A stretch of DNA of 64,000 nucleotides from Brachionus manjavacas. Its lineage: Eukaryota; Rotifera; Eurotatoria; Ploima; Brachionidae. Position numbers and translations under genes: made by a program. The stretch is from assembly GCA_019054805.1 (NCBI GenBank), contig JAHQIY010000043.1:1-64000 (forward strand), written 5' to 3'. Below the pieces are notes generated by a model. That model saw nothing but the letters and a program-made list of their open reading frames with translations. It was not told the DNA's origin and made no database searches. Positions 21,159 to 30,974 of this stretch are shown piece after piece. The stretch's first letter is position 1. Every line of letters begins with the position of its first letter.

Positions 21159-21619
21159 TTAGGCTTGTAGCCGCTGTCTTCTTCAGTCGGATTTTCTGCA
21201 GCAGCTCGCGCTAGCTCGTCACACATTTCGTTTTCGCGATGACCAGCGTGACCTTTAACCCAACGCCAGTCAACGCTGTGACGTTCGGTTTCTTTGTCGA
21301 GTGCTTGCCAAAGATCGGCGTTCTTGACGGGTTTTTTATCTGCAGTTTTCCAGCCGCGTTTTTTCCAGTTATGAATCCACTGGGTAATGCCTTGGCGAAC
21401 ATATTGGCTATCTGTGGTGAGAATTACATCGCATGGCTCTTTAAGGGCTTGCAGCGCAACAATGGTCGCCAACATCTCCATGCGGTTATTGGTCGTGAGC
21501 GTATAGCCTTTAGACAAAGTTTTCTCGGTTTGCTTGTAGCGAAGAACCACACCGTAACCACCAGGGCCAGGATTGCCTAAGCAGGAACCATCAGTGAAAA
21601 TTTCCACCTGTTTCGTCAT
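21155..21619 (-). CDS. rnhA: Ribonuclease HI
   Basis: RNase HI degrades RNA in RNA-DNA hybrids. The protein has 154 residues (E. coli 155). Catalytic carboxylates are Asp10 ([14 protein letters not shown]), Glu48 (NRMEM) and Asp70 (TTDSQYV); the later His and Asp are in [16 protein letters not shown]. It is divergently transcribed from dnaQ with 56 bp between the starts, so the two promoters must share this gap, as in E. coli. Confidence 0.97.
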   Translation of the reverse strand: MTKQVEIFTDGSCLGNPGPGGYGVVLRYKQTEKTLSKGYTLTTNNRMEMLATIVALQALKEPCDVILTTDSQYVRQGITQWIHNWKKRGWKTADKKPVKNADLWQALDKETERHSVDWRWVKGHAGHRENEMCDELARAAAENPTEEDSGYKPN

Positions 21620-21675
21620 GATTTGATACTATTGGGTTAAGCACATTATTGGCATAGTCTGACACACATTTTGTT

Positions 21676-22413
21676 ATGAATACTAGCAACAATTCTAAGC
21701 AACACCGTATCGTGGTACTCGATACCGAAACAACCGGTATGAACCGCGAAGGCGGGCCTCATTACCAAGACCATCGCATTATCGAGATCGGTGCGGTTGA
21801 AATTATCGACCGCAAGCTGACTGGGCGACACTTTCATGTGTATATTAAGCCAGATCGAGACATTCAACCTGATGCGGTAGAAGTCCACGGTATTACCGAT
21901 GAATTCTTGGTCGATAAGCCAGAGTACCAAGATGTTCACGCAGAGTTTCTTGAATTCATCAAAGATGCTGAGCTGGTGGCGCACAACGCGCCCTTCGACG
22001 TCGGCTTTATGGATTATGAGTTTGGAATGCTCGATCCGCAGATTGGTAAAACGGTCGACTACTGTAAGGTGACCGATACGCTCGCCATGGCGAAGAAGAT
22101 CTTCCCGGGCAAGCGAAACAACCTTGATGTGTTATGTGATCGATACGGCATTGATAACTCGCACCGTACGCTCCACGGAGCTTTGCTCGATGCGGAGATT
22201 CTGGCCGACGTATACCTGTTAATGACAGGTGGGCAGACTTCTTTGCAGTTTAATGCCGGAAATGGCAGTGAAGAGGGTGGTGAAGCGATAAAACGTGCAG
22301 CAAGTGGACGAAAAGCGCTAAAGGTTTTGTGTGCAAGCGCCGATGAAATAGAAGCCCATCAAAGTAGATTAGATATCGTCGAGAAAAGCGGAAGCTGCCT
22401 CTGGCGTCAATAG
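21676..22413 (+). CDS. dnaQ: DNA polymerase III epsilon subunit (3'-5' proofreading exonuclease)
   Basis: DnaQ proofreads for the replicase. The 245-residue protein has the DEDDh exonuclease domain with Asp16 and Glu18 in VVLDTETTG, then VEVHGITDEF, LVAHNAPFDVGFMDYE and HRTLHGALLDAEILADVYL. The clamp-binding motif QTSLQF is at 187-192. The C-terminal tail that binds DnaE is short and variable, as expected. The next gene starts 8 bp later and may be co-transcribed. Confidence 0.96.
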   Translation: MNTSNNSKQHRIVVLDTETTGMNREGGPHYQDHRIIEIGAVEIIDRKLTGRHFHVYIKPDRDIQPDAVEVHGITDEFLVDKPEYQDVHAEFLEFIKDAELVAHNAPFDVGFMDYEFGMLDPQIGKTVDYCKVTDTLAMAKKIFPGKRNNLDVLCDRYGIDNSHRTLHGALLDAEILADVYLLMTGGQTSLQFNAGNGSEEGGEAIKRAASGRKALKVLCASADEIEAHQSRLDIVEKSGSCLWRQ

Positions 22414-22421
22414 GAGAAAGG

Positions 22422-23672
22422 ATGTTGAGGATTTGGATTGCCATAGTCGCTATGTTGTTTAGCGCGTTAGGTTATAGCGCTGAAGAGTCCTCAATGTCGT
22501 TATTGGATAACCGTTTTAGAGTTGATCCCTCGATCAAACAGATTACCTTCGTTATCTATCGCGCAAAAAGCTCTCAACCAGTCGTCCTTGTTAGACCGGA
22601 TGGTAAAAAGTATTACGCGTGGCGTAGTCCAGATAATGTTCGTTGGTATCAAGAGTCCTCAATGGATATCGTCTCGATTGATAACCCAATGCCCGGGCCG
22701 TGGCAAGCGATTGGTCGAGTCACACCGAAGAATAAAATTAAGCTCATCTCTCACCTTGAGTTGACTACCGACCAACTCCCTAATCGCCTTTTCCAAGGGG
22801 AGTCAATTAAGTTTAACGCCAGATTGACGTCAGATGACCAACCTTTGGTACTGCGTGACTTCCTTGACCGGGTCAAACTTAAAGTGACCTTTACCAAATA
22901 TATTGAAAATGAAGATGAGCTGATTAAAGAAGCCAAACCTATCCCAGAAGTGATTGGTGAATTTGCCGATGATGGGCAAGGGCTTGATGAAGTAGCGGGT
23001 GACGGTATATTCACGGTCTCTTTGCCGATTACGAGTGCTCCGGGTAAGTATCGAGTAAGAATTACTTCGGGTAATGGTGTATTTCTGCGTGCTCAAGAGC
23101 AAGAAGTGCTGGTTTATCCTACACCTTTGCAAACCACCTTTATCCAGTCTCGCGACGTAATGAGTCCTAACCGTATTGTTATGGCTGGCGAGCAGGGGAT
23201 GATTTTGCCCGGTTCAATCGCAGGCCATGTTGAGCATACTTCCCCTAGTGGTGAACTAACGTCTGTGCAAGGTTCGGCACAAGCGGAAAGCAATAAACTT
23301 GAACTGGAAATTCCGTATAGTGAGGCGATTGGCCTTTACTCATGGACTGGCGAAGCGTTTGCGACAGAGATGGGGTCTGAGCGACCGCTGATTTTCCCTT
23401 TAACAGATCATACCTATAGTGTGGTGGCGGAAGTTGATATGGCGGAGACGCGCCGATTGCAGGAAGAAGAGCGCCTTAAGCAGCAGAAGCTGTTAGAAGA
23501 AATGCAACTGATTCAAATGCGCGAAGAAAAGCGTACTCGTACTATGATTGTTATTGGCGTCGGTAACGTTGTGGTGGTTATTCTCGGCTTAGTGGTCTGG
23601 TTTGTTAGACGTAAGCTTAAGGCGAGTAAGCAAGCGATACCTGAGATGCAATTGGAAATGCCGAAGAAGTAA
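22422..23672 (+). CDS. TIGR03503-like membrane-anchored protein, function unknown
   Basis: I recognise this as resembling the TIGR03503 family of vibrios and shewanellas; no function is established. The 416 residues contain a signal peptide ending near GYSAEE (residue 20), an extracytoplasmic beta-rich region with DGKKYYAW and a segment ADDGQGLDEVAGDGIFT (a calcium-loop-like acidic stretch, about residue 187-203), then a charged coiled coil (about 345-372, RRLQEEERLKQQ). One membrane helix follows near 375-393 with a basic cytoplasmic tail. AGGAGAAAGG precedes the ATG. It lies 8 bp after dnaQ. Confidence 0.75.
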   Translation: MLRIWIAIVAMLFSALGYSAEESSMSLLDNRFRVDPSIKQITFVIYRAKSSQPVVLVRPDGKKYYAWRSPDNVRWYQESSMDIVSIDNPMPGPWQAIGRVTPKNKIKLISHLELTTDQLPNRLFQGESIKFNARLTSDDQPLVLRDFLDRVKLKVTFTKYIENEDELIKEAKPIPEVIGEFADDGQGLDEVAGDGIFTVSLPITSAPGKYRVRITSGNGVFLRAQEQEVLVYPTPLQTTFIQSRDVMSPNRIVMAGEQGMILPGSIAGHVEHTSPSGELTSVQGSAQAESNKLELEIPYSEAIGLYSWTGEAFATEMGSERPLIFPLTDHTYSVVAEVDMAETRRLQEEERLKQQKLLEEMQLIQMREEKRTRTMIVIGVGNVVVVILGLVVWFVRRKLKASKQAIPEMQLEMPKK

Positions 23673-23785
23673 CGTTTAGCGACCCAAGCTCCGTGTTCAA
23701 CAAGTAAAATCTAACGTGTTTAAGGTCAACAGGCCCTAGTTTCTCGTTCAGTTAAAATGATAAACGTTAGGGTTTACTCACTAAA

Positions 23786-23812
23786 AAGGGCTGCAAATGC
23801 AGCCCTTGTTCG
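23786..23812. terminator. Bidirectional terminator between the TIGR03503-like gene and fadE
   Basis: AAGGGCTGCA and TGCAGCCCTT form a perfect 10-bp stem. The T-run is stronger in the minus direction (fadE), and it also lies downstream of the plus-strand gene. Confidence 0.8.
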
Positions 23813-23841
23813 TATTGATGTGTTTCGTTTTATGTAAAGGT

Positions 23842-26295
23842 TTACGCGACTTCATCCATTGCTGAAGAAAGCTGCGGTTGAGGCTTTGCTGCTAACTCCT
23901 CAGGGCTGAAATCATCAACATTGATGACATATAGTCGTTGCTCTTCAGCTTCACGCAGCAGTTTCGCTTGGTTAGTATCGATAATCCCTTTTTCTAGCCC
24001 AATTGCTGCAACCTCATCTAGACGCAGGAATGGGCGACGTTTACCTGTCTCTTTACAAATCTTATCGAAAACTGGCTCTGCTTTAAGGATGATTTCAAGC
24101 GCTTGCTCGATTCGGCCAACGGCATTGAATTCACTCGCTTCAAAATACTGGTAACGACCAATGCGTGAGCGAGTTTCACTTGGCGTTTGTAGGATTTGAG
24201 CTACTTGGCTATCTAGTTTGTCGCTCGGTGCTTTGCGTACTCGACCAAATGGCATAATTAAAACGCGCAGTGCTTTGCCCAACCATTTATTCGGGAAGTT
24301 GGCTAAGAACTCATCGACAGCGATTTCAGTCTGTTTCAGGCTATCTTGTAGACCCCAATGTACCAGCGGAAGATCTTCGACAATACGACCATCACTTTCA
24401 TAGCGTTTTAGCGTTGCTGAGCTTAAATACAGTTGGCTTAGAATGTCGCCTAAGCGTGCAGATAAGCGCTCTTTACGTTTCAGTGAGCCGCCTAGAACAG
24501 CCATTGAAATATCTGAAAGGAAAGCGATGTTAGCGCTGTAGCGGTTCAATTGCTGGTAGTAACGAGTGGTTGAATCTTTCACTGGCGCATCAGAGAAACG
24601 ACCATCAGTTAGACCTAACCATAGGCTGCGAACAAGATTACTCATCGTGAAGCTCACGTGGCCTGCCAAAGCACTATCAAACTTATCTAGCGCATCGGAA
24701 GCATCAGAGTAGGCGGCGTTCATTTCTTCGAGTACATATGGATGGCAGCGTATCGCGCCTTGACCATAGATAATCATAGAGCGGGTTAAGATGTTTGCGC
24801 CTTCAACAGTAACGGCAATTGGTGCACCTTGATAGCCACGCGCAAGGAAGTTTGCTGGCCCCATACAGATACCTTTACCACCAACAATGTCCATCGCATC
24901 AATAACGCTACGCTGCATTCTGTGAGTACAGTGATATTTGACGATCGCTGAGATAACTGATGGTTTTTCGCCAAGGTCGATACCTGCAACGGTCAAAGTA
25001 CTTGCCGCATCCATCACGTAGGCATTGCCACCTAAACGTGCCAATGGCTCTTCAACCCCTTCCATGTGACCAATAGGTTGCTTGAACTGACGACGAATTC
25101 TTGCATAAGCCCCTGTTGCCAATGCGGCGGTTTTAATCCCACCGGTAGAGTTTGATGGTAGAGTGATCCCACGACCTACTGACAGACACTCCACTAGCAT
25201 ACGCCAGCCTTGTCCGGCCATTTTCGGGCCGCCAATGATAAAGTCGAGTGGCACAAACAGGTCTTCACCACGTGTTGGACCGTTTTGGAATGGAACGTTA
25301 AGTGGGAAATGACGATTGCCGATTTCAACACCTTTTAGATGAGTCGGGATCAAAGCACAGGTGATGCCTAGATCTTGTTGCTCGCCGAGTAATCCTTCAG
25401 GATCGCGCAGTTTAAAGGCTAGACCCAAAACAGTCGCAACAGGCGCTAAAGTAATGTAACGCTTGTTCCAAGTCAGGCGCATACCTAATACTTCTTTGCC
25501 TTCCCATTGTCCTTTACACACCACACCGAAGTCAGGAATAGAGCCTGCGTCTGAGCCAGCTTCAGGGCTAGTTAAAGCAAAACATGGAATCTCTTTACCT
25601 TCTGCAAGACGAGGTAGGTAGTAATCTTTTTGCTCTGTTGTACCGTAGTGTTGCAGCAGTTCGCCAGGGCCTAATGAGTTAGGTACACCAACCGTCGAAG
25701 AAAGCACGCTAGAGACACCTGTTAGCTTTTGCAGTACCAGAGACTGAGCGTAAGCAGAAAACTCAAGGCCACCGTATTTCTTCTTGATGATCATGGCGAA
25801 GAACTTATTGTCTTTCAGGTATTGCCAAACTTCAGGTGGGAGGTCGGCTAGCTCGTGAGTCACTTTGTAGTCATTGACCATAGCGCAGACTTCGTTCACT
25901 GGGCCATCTAAGAAGGCTTGCTCTTCGGCGCTTAGCTGAGGCTTTTGAATGTCGTGCAGCTTTTTCCAGTCAGGCTGACCTTTGAACAGCTCTGCTTCCC
26001 ACCAAACGGTACCGGCATCAAGGGCTTCTTTTTCTGTTTGCGACATAGCAGGAAGCACTTTCTTAAATAGAGCGAGGGCTTTTTTACTGATTAGTGACTG
26101 TCTGATGGATGGTACTGCTAGGGTCGCAATGGCAGCGATGAATAAGATCCAGCTAAGAGAGCCAGCACTACCAAAGATAGAGAGCACAACCATTGTGGCA
26201 GTTAATGCAGCGATGGAGAGCAGCAGTGAACTGCGGTGGTACAAGCAGATCGCGAGAACTGCGGTAAAGCCAAGTAGAGAGAGCAAGATGTCCAT
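23842..26295 (-). CDS. fadE: Acyl-CoA dehydrogenase FadE
   Basis: FadE catalyses the first, FAD-dependent step of fatty acid beta-oxidation. At 817 residues it is the long FadE type (E. coli 814). The N-terminus has two hydrophobic segments (about residues 3-70), consistent with membrane association. The dehydrogenase core contains [35 protein letters not shown] and the C-terminal DUF1974-like extension. The adjacent fadE-gmhA-yafJ order is as in E. coli. A FadR-like operator lies 54 bp upstream of the start (26349-26365), predicting repression released by long-chain acyl-CoA. Confidence 0.96.
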   Translation of the reverse strand: MDILLSLLGFTAVLAICLYHRSSLLLSIAALTATMVVLSIFGSAGSLSWILFIAAIATLAVPSIRQSLISKKALALFKKVLPAMSQTEKEALDAGTVWWEAELFKGQPDWKKLHDIQKPQLSAEEQAFLDGPVNEVCAMVNDYKVTHELADLPPEVWQYLKDNKFFAMIIKKKYGGLEFSAYAQSLVLQKLTGVSSVLSSTVGVPNSLGPGELLQHYGTTEQKDYYLPRLAEGKEIPCFALTSPEAGSDAGSIPDFGVVCKGQWEGKEVLGMRLTWNKRYITLAPVATVLGLAFKLRDPEGLLGEQQDLGITCALIPTHLKGVEIGNRHFPLNVPFQNGPTRGEDLFVPLDFIIGGPKMAGQGWRMLVECLSVGRGITLPSNSTGGIKTAALATGAYARIRRQFKQPIGHMEGVEEPLARLGGNAYVMDAASTLTVAGIDLGEKPSVISAIVKYHCTHRMQRSVIDAMDIVGGKGICMGPANFLARGYQGAPIAVTVEGANILTRSMIIYGQGAIRCHPYVLEEMNAAYSDASDALDKFDSALAGHVSFTMSNLVRSLWLGLTDGRFSDAPVKDSTTRYYQQLNRYSANIAFLSDISMAVLGGSLKRKERLSARLGDILSQLYLSSATLKRYESDGRIVEDLPLVHWGLQDSLKQTEIAVDEFLANFPNKWLGKALRVLIMPFGRVRKAPSDKLDSQVAQILQTPSETRSRIGRYQYFEASEFNAVGRIEQALEIILKAEPVFDKICKETGKRRPFLRLDEVAAIGLEKGIIDTNQAKLLREAEEQRLYVINVDDFSPEELAAKPQPQLSSAMDEVA

Positions 26296-26602
26296 ATTTA
26301 TGTTCCTTATTACGGCGGAATTTAATCTGTTTTATGCCGATAACATGTAAGAGGTCTAACCAGTTAAGTGTAATCAAAATATTAATAAAATGTAAAACCG
26401 GTATTTGCTTAAAAAGTGATCTAAGTAGAGTGAAAAGTCTAAAAATGATGGGCTATGCGGTTTTTGTGAACCAAGATTTGCAACAAAGCGGGAATTGTTA
26501 TCAGCAAGCTATCGACAGTGAGAATTGTTTGAGTAAACTCTGTAGGTAACGTTTTCTGTATTTCACACAGAACTATTTATTACAAAAATTAGAGATTAAC
26601 CT
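26296..26602. promoter_or_regulatory. fadE-gmhA divergent intergenic region
   Basis: This 307-bp stretch is AT-rich and holds the fadE promoter and FadR-like site on the left and the gmhA leader on the right. A 71-codon plus-strand ORF (26334-26549) crosses it but has no start context or family likeness, and I do not call it a gene. Confidence 0.5.
26349..26365 (-). promoter_or_regulatory. FadR-like operator upstream of fadE
   Basis: Read on the minus strand the site is AACTGGTTAGACCTCTT. The E. coli FadR consensus as I recall it is AACTGGTCGGACCTGTT, giving 14 of 17 matches including both CTGGT and GACC half-site cores. Its position just upstream of fadE fits repression. Confidence 0.75.
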
Positions 26603-27184
26603 ATGTACCAGGACCTAATTAAAAACGAATTGACCGAAGCTGCTGACGTTCTGAATAAGTTTTTAAGCGATGAAAACAACATTGCGCAAATTGAAGCGGC
26701 AGCGAAGATGCTGGCTGATTCATTTAAGCAAGGTGGTAAAGTGCTTTCTTGTGGTAATGGCGGTTCACACTGTGATGCCATGCATTTTGCAGAAGAGCTA
26801 ACAGGTCGCTATCGCGAAAATCGTCCAGGTTTACCAGGTATCGCTATATCTGATCCAAGCCACCTATCATGTGTAAGTAATGACTTTGGTTACGACCACG
26901 TATTTTCTCGTTATGTTGAAGCCGTGGGTGCCAAAGGTGATGTGCTATTTGGCCTATCAACCTCGGGTAACTCAGGTAACATCTTAAAAGCGATTGATGC
27001 AGCTAAAGCTAAAGGCATGAAAACTATCGCCCTAACAGGTAAAGATGGCGGCAAAATGGCAGGCCTAGCGGACATTGAAATTCGTGTTCCTCATTTTGGT
27101 TACGCAGATCGAATTCAAGAGATTCACATTAAGATCATCCACATTGTGATTCAACTGATCGAAAAAGAGATGGAAAACGCTTAA
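26603..27184 (+). CDS. gmhA: Sedoheptulose 7-phosphate isomerase (phosphoheptose isomerase)
   Basis: GmhA converts sedoheptulose 7-phosphate to D-glycero-D-manno-heptose 7-phosphate, the first step to the ADP-heptose of the LPS core. The 193-residue protein is a SIS-fold protein with [26 protein letters not shown] and [10 protein letters not shown] phosphate-binding loops. The later pathway enzyme gmhB is also in the window (38592). AGAG precedes the ATG weakly. Downstream lies a long perfect-looking hairpin. Confidence 0.96.
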   Translation: MYQDLIKNELTEAADVLNKFLSDENNIAQIEAAAKMLADSFKQGGKVLSCGNGGSHCDAMHFAEELTGRYRENRPGLPGIAISDPSHLSCVSNDFGYDHVFSRYVEAVGAKGDVLFGLSTSGNSGNILKAIDAAKAKGMKTIALTGKDGGKMAGLADIEIRVPHFGYADRIQEIHIKIIHIVIQLIEKEMENA

Positions 27185-27212
27185 TTGCCGTTAATGTTTT
27201 TATCTTATAACT

Positions 27213-27242
27213 ATAAGCGCTAGCGAATTCGCTGGCGCTTAT
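27213..27242 (+). terminator. Palindromic hairpin between gmhA and yafJ
   Basis: ATAAGCGCTAGCGAA pairs with TTCGCTGGCGCTTAT over 15 bp (one G-T pair). No T-run follows, so it could be an attenuator, an RNA-stability element or a weak terminator. Confidence 0.5.
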
Positions 27243-27291
27243 GCTATTAAAGAAGAAACCGCACGCAAGGATTAAGGGAGTTTAGTAAACC

Positions 27292-28137
27292 ATGTGTGAA
27301 CTGCTCGGAATGAGCGCCAATGTGCCAACCGATATCTGTTTTAGTTTTACCGGGCTGATGCAGCGCGGCGGTAATACCGGTCCGCACCGTGATGGTTGGG
27401 GAATCACTTTCTACGAGGGCAAAGGCTTTCGTAATTTCAAAGATCCGAACCCAAGTTGCGATTCAAAGATCGCTGAGTTGGTACAGAATTATCCGATTAA
27501 AAGCTGTGCGGTGATAAGCCATATTCGTCAGGCGAATCGCGGTGCAGTGAATCTTGAAAATACCCACCCCTTTACCCGTGAACTGTGGGGACGTTATTGG
27601 ACTTTTGCTCACAATGGTCAATTGAGCGATTACCAAGATTTAGTAACGGGTAGACATCGCCCCGTTGGGCAGACAGATAGTGAACTCTCATTTTGTTGGT
27701 TGCTTAAGCAGATGGAAGATGAGTATCCAGAACCACCGCAAGATATGGTGGGGGTGTTTCGTTTTGTTGCCGATTGCTGCGACAAACTGAGAGAGAAGGG
27801 CGTGTTTAACATGCTGCTTTCAGACGGTGAGTATGTCATAACCTACTGTACTAACCACCTTTATTGGATCACCCGTCGTGCGCCATTTGGTAAAGCTGCG
27901 TTACTTGATGAAGATGTGGAAATCAACTTCCAAGAAGAAACAACGCCTAATGACATCGTGTCTGTCATTGCGACTCAACCGCTGACGGGTAATGAAACTT
28001 GGCATCGCATGAAGCCGGGCGAGTTTGGTATTTTCCATTTTGGTGAACTGATCGATGGTAATGCCGATGAACTGGCTGATGTCGCTTATGCGCCCAAAAA
28101 AGTGGCCAGTCAGGCACCTACCGAACCGTTAGAGTAA
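27292..28137 (+). CDS. yafJ: Class II glutamine amidotransferase YafJ
   Basis: The 281-residue protein has the Ntn-type GATase fold with the catalytic nucleophile Cys2 exposed after Met removal (MCELLGMSAN). Conserved blocks are RDGWGITFYEGKG, AVISHIRQANRG, NTHPFTRELWGR, FAHNGQL and GQTDSELSF. The physiological substrate is unknown; family members hydrolyse the gamma-glutamyl amide of glutamine or related compounds. AAGGGAG lies before the ATG. The gene follows gmhA as in E. coli (fadE-lpcA-yafJ). Confidence 0.93.
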   Translation: MCELLGMSANVPTDICFSFTGLMQRGGNTGPHRDGWGITFYEGKGFRNFKDPNPSCDSKIAELVQNYPIKSCAVISHIRQANRGAVNLENTHPFTRELWGRYWTFAHNGQLSDYQDLVTGRHRPVGQTDSELSFCWLLKQMEDEYPEPPQDMVGVFRFVADCCDKLREKGVFNMLLSDGEYVITYCTNHLYWITRRAPFGKAALLDEDVEINFQEETTPNDIVSVIATQPLTGNETWHRMKPGEFGIFHFGELIDGNADELADVAYAPKKVASQAPTEPLE

Positions 28138-28262
28138 CGGGACGGGCTACGCCCTCGGGATGCAAGAACGGACTTCGTCCTATGGAACACTTCGTTCCGG
28201 GAGTCTGGAAAACTAGAGTTAGTCAGTTATCCGTAGGGCGTAGCCCGTTCCTAAATCCCGCA
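28138..28262. repeat. GC-rich inverted-repeat intergenic element, copy 1
   Basis: Directly after the yafJ stop, the 14-bp arms ACGGGCTACGCCCT (28142-28155) and AGGGCGTAGCCCGT (28235-28248) are perfectly complementary. They enclose smaller hairpins such as GGAAC-ACTTC-GTTCC (28184-28198). The block 28174-28202 matches copy 2 (49250-49278) at 27 of 29 positions. It contains no gene. One CAGTTATC unit at 28223-28230 is the same octamer that is repeated beside copy 2. Confidence 0.8.
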
Positions 28263-28270
28263 TCCTAAAA

Positions 28271-28305
28271 AAGGGTTGACACCTAGTGCCAACCCTTCAA
28301 AAAGT
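28271..28305 (-). terminator. Hairpin between yafJ and proS, distal
   Basis: AAGGGTTGACAC and GTGCCAACCCTT form a 12-bp stem with one mismatch. The T-run is on the minus strand, so this would stop transcription leaving proS; it may also impede yafJ read-through. Confidence 0.7.
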
Positions 28306-28317
28306 TTCCCGTTTCCC

Positions 28318-28347
28318 ACAAAAAAGGCCGATGTTTCCATTGGCCTT
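28318..28347 (-). terminator. Rho-independent terminator of proS
   Basis: On the minus strand AAGGCCAATG pairs with CATCGGCCTT (one mismatch), followed by a run of six T. Confidence 0.85.
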
Positions 28348-28367
28348 CTGTATTTCTAGGGGCTAAC

Positions 28368-30083
28368 TTACGCTAGCTGAGCTTTAACATGCTCAACGAT
28401 ATCAGCCATCGCGACAGCGGTTTTCTCACCAGAGCGGCGGTTCTTATACTCGAAGTTGCCTTCTTTCATTGAACGATCGCCAATGACGATAGTGTGAGGA
28501 ACGCCGATTAGCTCCATATCAGAGAACATTACGCCAGGGCGCTCTTTACGGTCGTCGAATAGAACTTCGATGCCCATTGCCGTCAGTTCAGCGTACAGCT
28601 TCTCAGCTGCTTCTTTCACTTCTTCTGACTTGTGCATGTTCATTGGTACGATCGCGACTTGGAAAGGTGCAAGTGCGTCTGGCCAGATGATGCCGTACTT
28701 GTCGTGGTTCTGCTCAATTGCAGACGCAACAACACGAGAAACACCGATACCGTAACAACCCATCTCTAGGATAACGTTTTTACCGTCTGGACCAAGAACA
28801 CCACAGTTCATTGCTTGAGAGTAAACATTACCTAGTTGGAAGATGTGGCCTACTTCGATACCACGTTTCAGTGCGATGGTACCTTTACCACAAGGGCTTG
28901 GATCACCTTCAACTACATTACGTAAGTCTTCAACTTGGCCAAGCTCAACATCACGACCCCAGTTGATACCGAAGTAGTGCTTGTCGTCTACGTTAGCGCC
29001 TGCGCCAAAGTCACTCATTACAGCAACAGTGCGGTCAACGATGAATGGCAGTTTAAGACCAACAGGGCCTAGTGAGCCAGGACCAGCGCCGATTAGAGCG
29101 CGAATCTCTTCTTCTGTCGCCATCTCTAGAGGAGTTGCCACCTGAGGAAGGTTTTCCGCTTTCACTTCGTTCAGTTCGTGGTCGCCACGGATAATAAGCG
29201 CGATTAGGTCAGCGTCAACTTCATCAGATGCTTTAACAAATAGCGTCTTAACCGTCTTCTCGATTGGCAACTCAAACTGTTCAACAAGCTCAGCAATTGT
29301 TTTTGCGTTTGGCGTATCAACTAGCGCCATCTCTTGAGTTGGAGCCGCAGCTTCGTCAGCCAGAGCGAGTGCTTCGGCTTTTTCGATGTTCGCTGCGTAG
29401 TCAGACTCAGTAGAGAAGGCGATTAGGTCTTCACCACTTTCTGCTAGTACGTGGAACTCCTGAGAACCGCTACCACCGATAGCACCTGAGTCAGCCAGTA
29501 CTGGGCGGTACTCAAGGCCCATACGGTCGAAGGCTTTACAGTAAGCATCGTGCATTGCGTCGTAAGATTTCTGTAGACCTTCTTTATCAATATCAAAGCT
29601 GTACGCATCCATCATGCAGAATTCGCGTGCACGCATTACGCCAAAACGTGGGCGACGCTCATCACGGAACTTAGTTTGGATTTGGTACAGGTTTAGCGGT
29701 AGCTGTTTGTAAGAGCTCACTTCATTGCGCACTAGGCTAGTGATCACTTCTTCAGCTGTTGGGCTAAGAACAAACGGACGAGTGTGTCGGTCAGTAAAGC
29801 GAAGCAGCTCAGGACCCATCTTCTCGCTGCGGCCTGTCTCTTCCCATAGTTCAAACGGCTGAACAACGGGCATCAATGTTTCAACTGCACCTGCATTGTC
29901 GATCTCTTGACGAACGATGTTTTCGACTTTACGCAGTACACGTAGACCAGTAGGTAGCCAGGTGTAGAGACCTGAAGCCAGCTTACGGATCATACCTGCA
30001 CGTAGCATGAGCTGGTGGCTCACTACTTCTGCGTCGTTTGGAGTCTCCTTAAGAGTAGAAAGAAGATAATTACTGGTACGCAT
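28368..30083 (-). CDS. proS: Prolyl-tRNA synthetase (bacterial type, with editing domain)
   Basis: ProS charges tRNA-Pro. The 571-residue enzyme has the class II core with motif 2 region [26 protein letters not shown], an inserted YbaK-like editing domain (about 225-390, including [22 protein letters not shown] and [10 protein letters not shown]), motif 3 [11 protein letters not shown] and a C-terminal anticodon-binding domain. The length equals the E. coli enzyme. It is followed by trmO in the same direction upstream, as in E. coli. Confidence 0.97.
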   Translation of the reverse strand: MRTSNYLLSTLKETPNDAEVVSHQLMLRAGMIRKLASGLYTWLPTGLRVLRKVENIVRQEIDNAGAVETLMPVVQPFELWEETGRSEKMGPELLRFTDRHTRPFVLSPTAEEVITSLVRNEVSSYKQLPLNLYQIQTKFRDERRPRFGVMRAREFCMMDAYSFDIDKEGLQKSYDAMHDAYCKAFDRMGLEYRPVLADSGAIGGSGSQEFHVLAESGEDLIAFSTESDYAANIEKAEALALADEAAAPTQEMALVDTPNAKTIAELVEQFELPIEKTVKTLFVKASDEVDADLIALIIRGDHELNEVKAENLPQVATPLEMATEEEIRALIGAGPGSLGPVGLKLPFIVDRTVAVMSDFGAGANVDDKHYFGINWGRDVELGQVEDLRNVVEGDPSPCGKGTIALKRGIEVGHIFQLGNVYSQAMNCGVLGPDGKNVILEMGCYGIGVSRVVASAIEQNHDKYGIIWPDALAPFQVAIVPMNMHKSEEVKEAAEKLYAELTAMGIEVLFDDRKERPGVMFSDMELIGVPHTIVIGDRSMKEGNFEYKNRRSGEKTAVAMADIVEHVKAQLA

Positions 30084-30194
30084 TTAACTTATCCGTTTAT
30101 TAAAGTTAGATACTCAAGCCGGAATGGACAGGAGTATGGAAGTCCCACGAGGGGAAAATTGTTAGCCGCTTATAATATCAGCCAAATGCGATTG

Positions 30195-30890
30195 TCAAAA
30201 GCTTTCAATCGCCGTAACCGTTATTAAGTTATCGTTAACGGTGAACTTCACATTCATATCGAACATATTTACCGCATATTCTTTACTATCAGGCTTGTTC
30301 TTTTTGTACGCCGGGCGAGGGTCTTGTGCTAAAACCTGCTCAATTACTGCCTTTTGATAGTCAAGATATCCGCGGGTTTCTAACTGCTCTGTAGCTAATG
30401 GCGAGAATAGGACTTGAGATTTTTCTGGTTCCGCGTCTGCGTAGCTTCCTAGTGCTTGAGGGATCGAGTCTGAATAAGGGATATATGGCTTGATGTCGAT
30501 GATGGGAGTGCCATCGACTAAATCGACATTGCCTAGATCGAGATAGATCTGATCACCATGTTTTGTGACCCCTTTAATTTCAACCGCCGACATACCAATC
30601 CCATTGGGTCTAAACGTCGAACGAGAAGCAAATACACCTACACGCTCATTGCCACCCAGTCGAGGTGGTCTGACAGTAGGCTTCCATCCTGCCGCTAAAT
30701 TCTGGTCAAACAGAAACAATAACCAAGCATGGGAGAATTGCTCCAACCCGCGTACCGCTTCGGGACTATTCGCTTCTCCAACTAGTTTTACTCGCGAGCG
30801 AGCAGCAGGCACTAAGCTCGGCTGTCGAGGAACGGCGAACTTCTCTTTATATGGGCTTTCAATAAAACCGATCGGCTCTATGGAATACAT
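30195..30890 (-). CDS. trmO: tRNA (N6-threonylcarbamoyladenosine(37)-N6)-methyltransferase TrmO
   Basis: TrmO (TsaA/YaeB) methylates t6A37 in tRNA-Thr using SAM. The ATG at 30890 ([18 protein letters not shown]) gives 231 residues, near the E. coli length of 235; an extension to 30929 has no family support. Conserved stretches are [25 protein letters not shown] [28 protein letters not shown] and [12 protein letters not shown]. It is divergent from rpmE2. Confidence 0.95.
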   Translation of the reverse strand: MYSIEPIGFIESPYKEKFAVPRQPSLVPAARSRVKLVGEANSPEAVRGLEQFSHAWLLFLFDQNLAAGWKPTVRPPRLGGNERVGVFASRSTFRPNGIGMSAVEIKGVTKHGDQIYLDLGNVDLVDGTPIIDIKPYIPYSDSIPQALGSYADAEPEKSQVLFSPLATEQLETRGYLDYQKAVIEQVLAQDPRPAYKKNKPDSKEYAVNMFDMNVKFTVNDNLITVTAIESF

Positions 30891-30951
30891 CTCTTTTCTC
30901 TCAATTTGGTGATGAGGAAAAAGTATCACAAAAAAGAGTAGTAAAACTTTT

Positions 30952-30966
30952 TGATAATGATTATTA
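30952..30966 (+). promoter_or_regulatory. Fur-box-like site upstream of rpmE2
   Basis: TGATAATGATTATTA matches the 15-bp Fur 7-1-7 consensus TGATAATnATTATCA at all but one defined position. It lies 41 bp before the rpmE2 start and 62 bp before the divergent trmO start, so either could be the target. Confidence 0.6.
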
Positions 30967-30974
30967 TTTAAAAC

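Noticed and set aside
23671..23769. TAACGTTTA and TAAACGTTA inverted repeat after the TIGR03503-like gene
   Set aside because: The 9-bp arms are about 80 bp apart in AT-rich DNA and one overlaps the stop codon; likely chance.
26334..26549. 71-codon ORF between fadE and gmhA
   Set aside because: It overlaps the FadR-like site and fadE promoter, has no ribosome site and no recognisable family traits.
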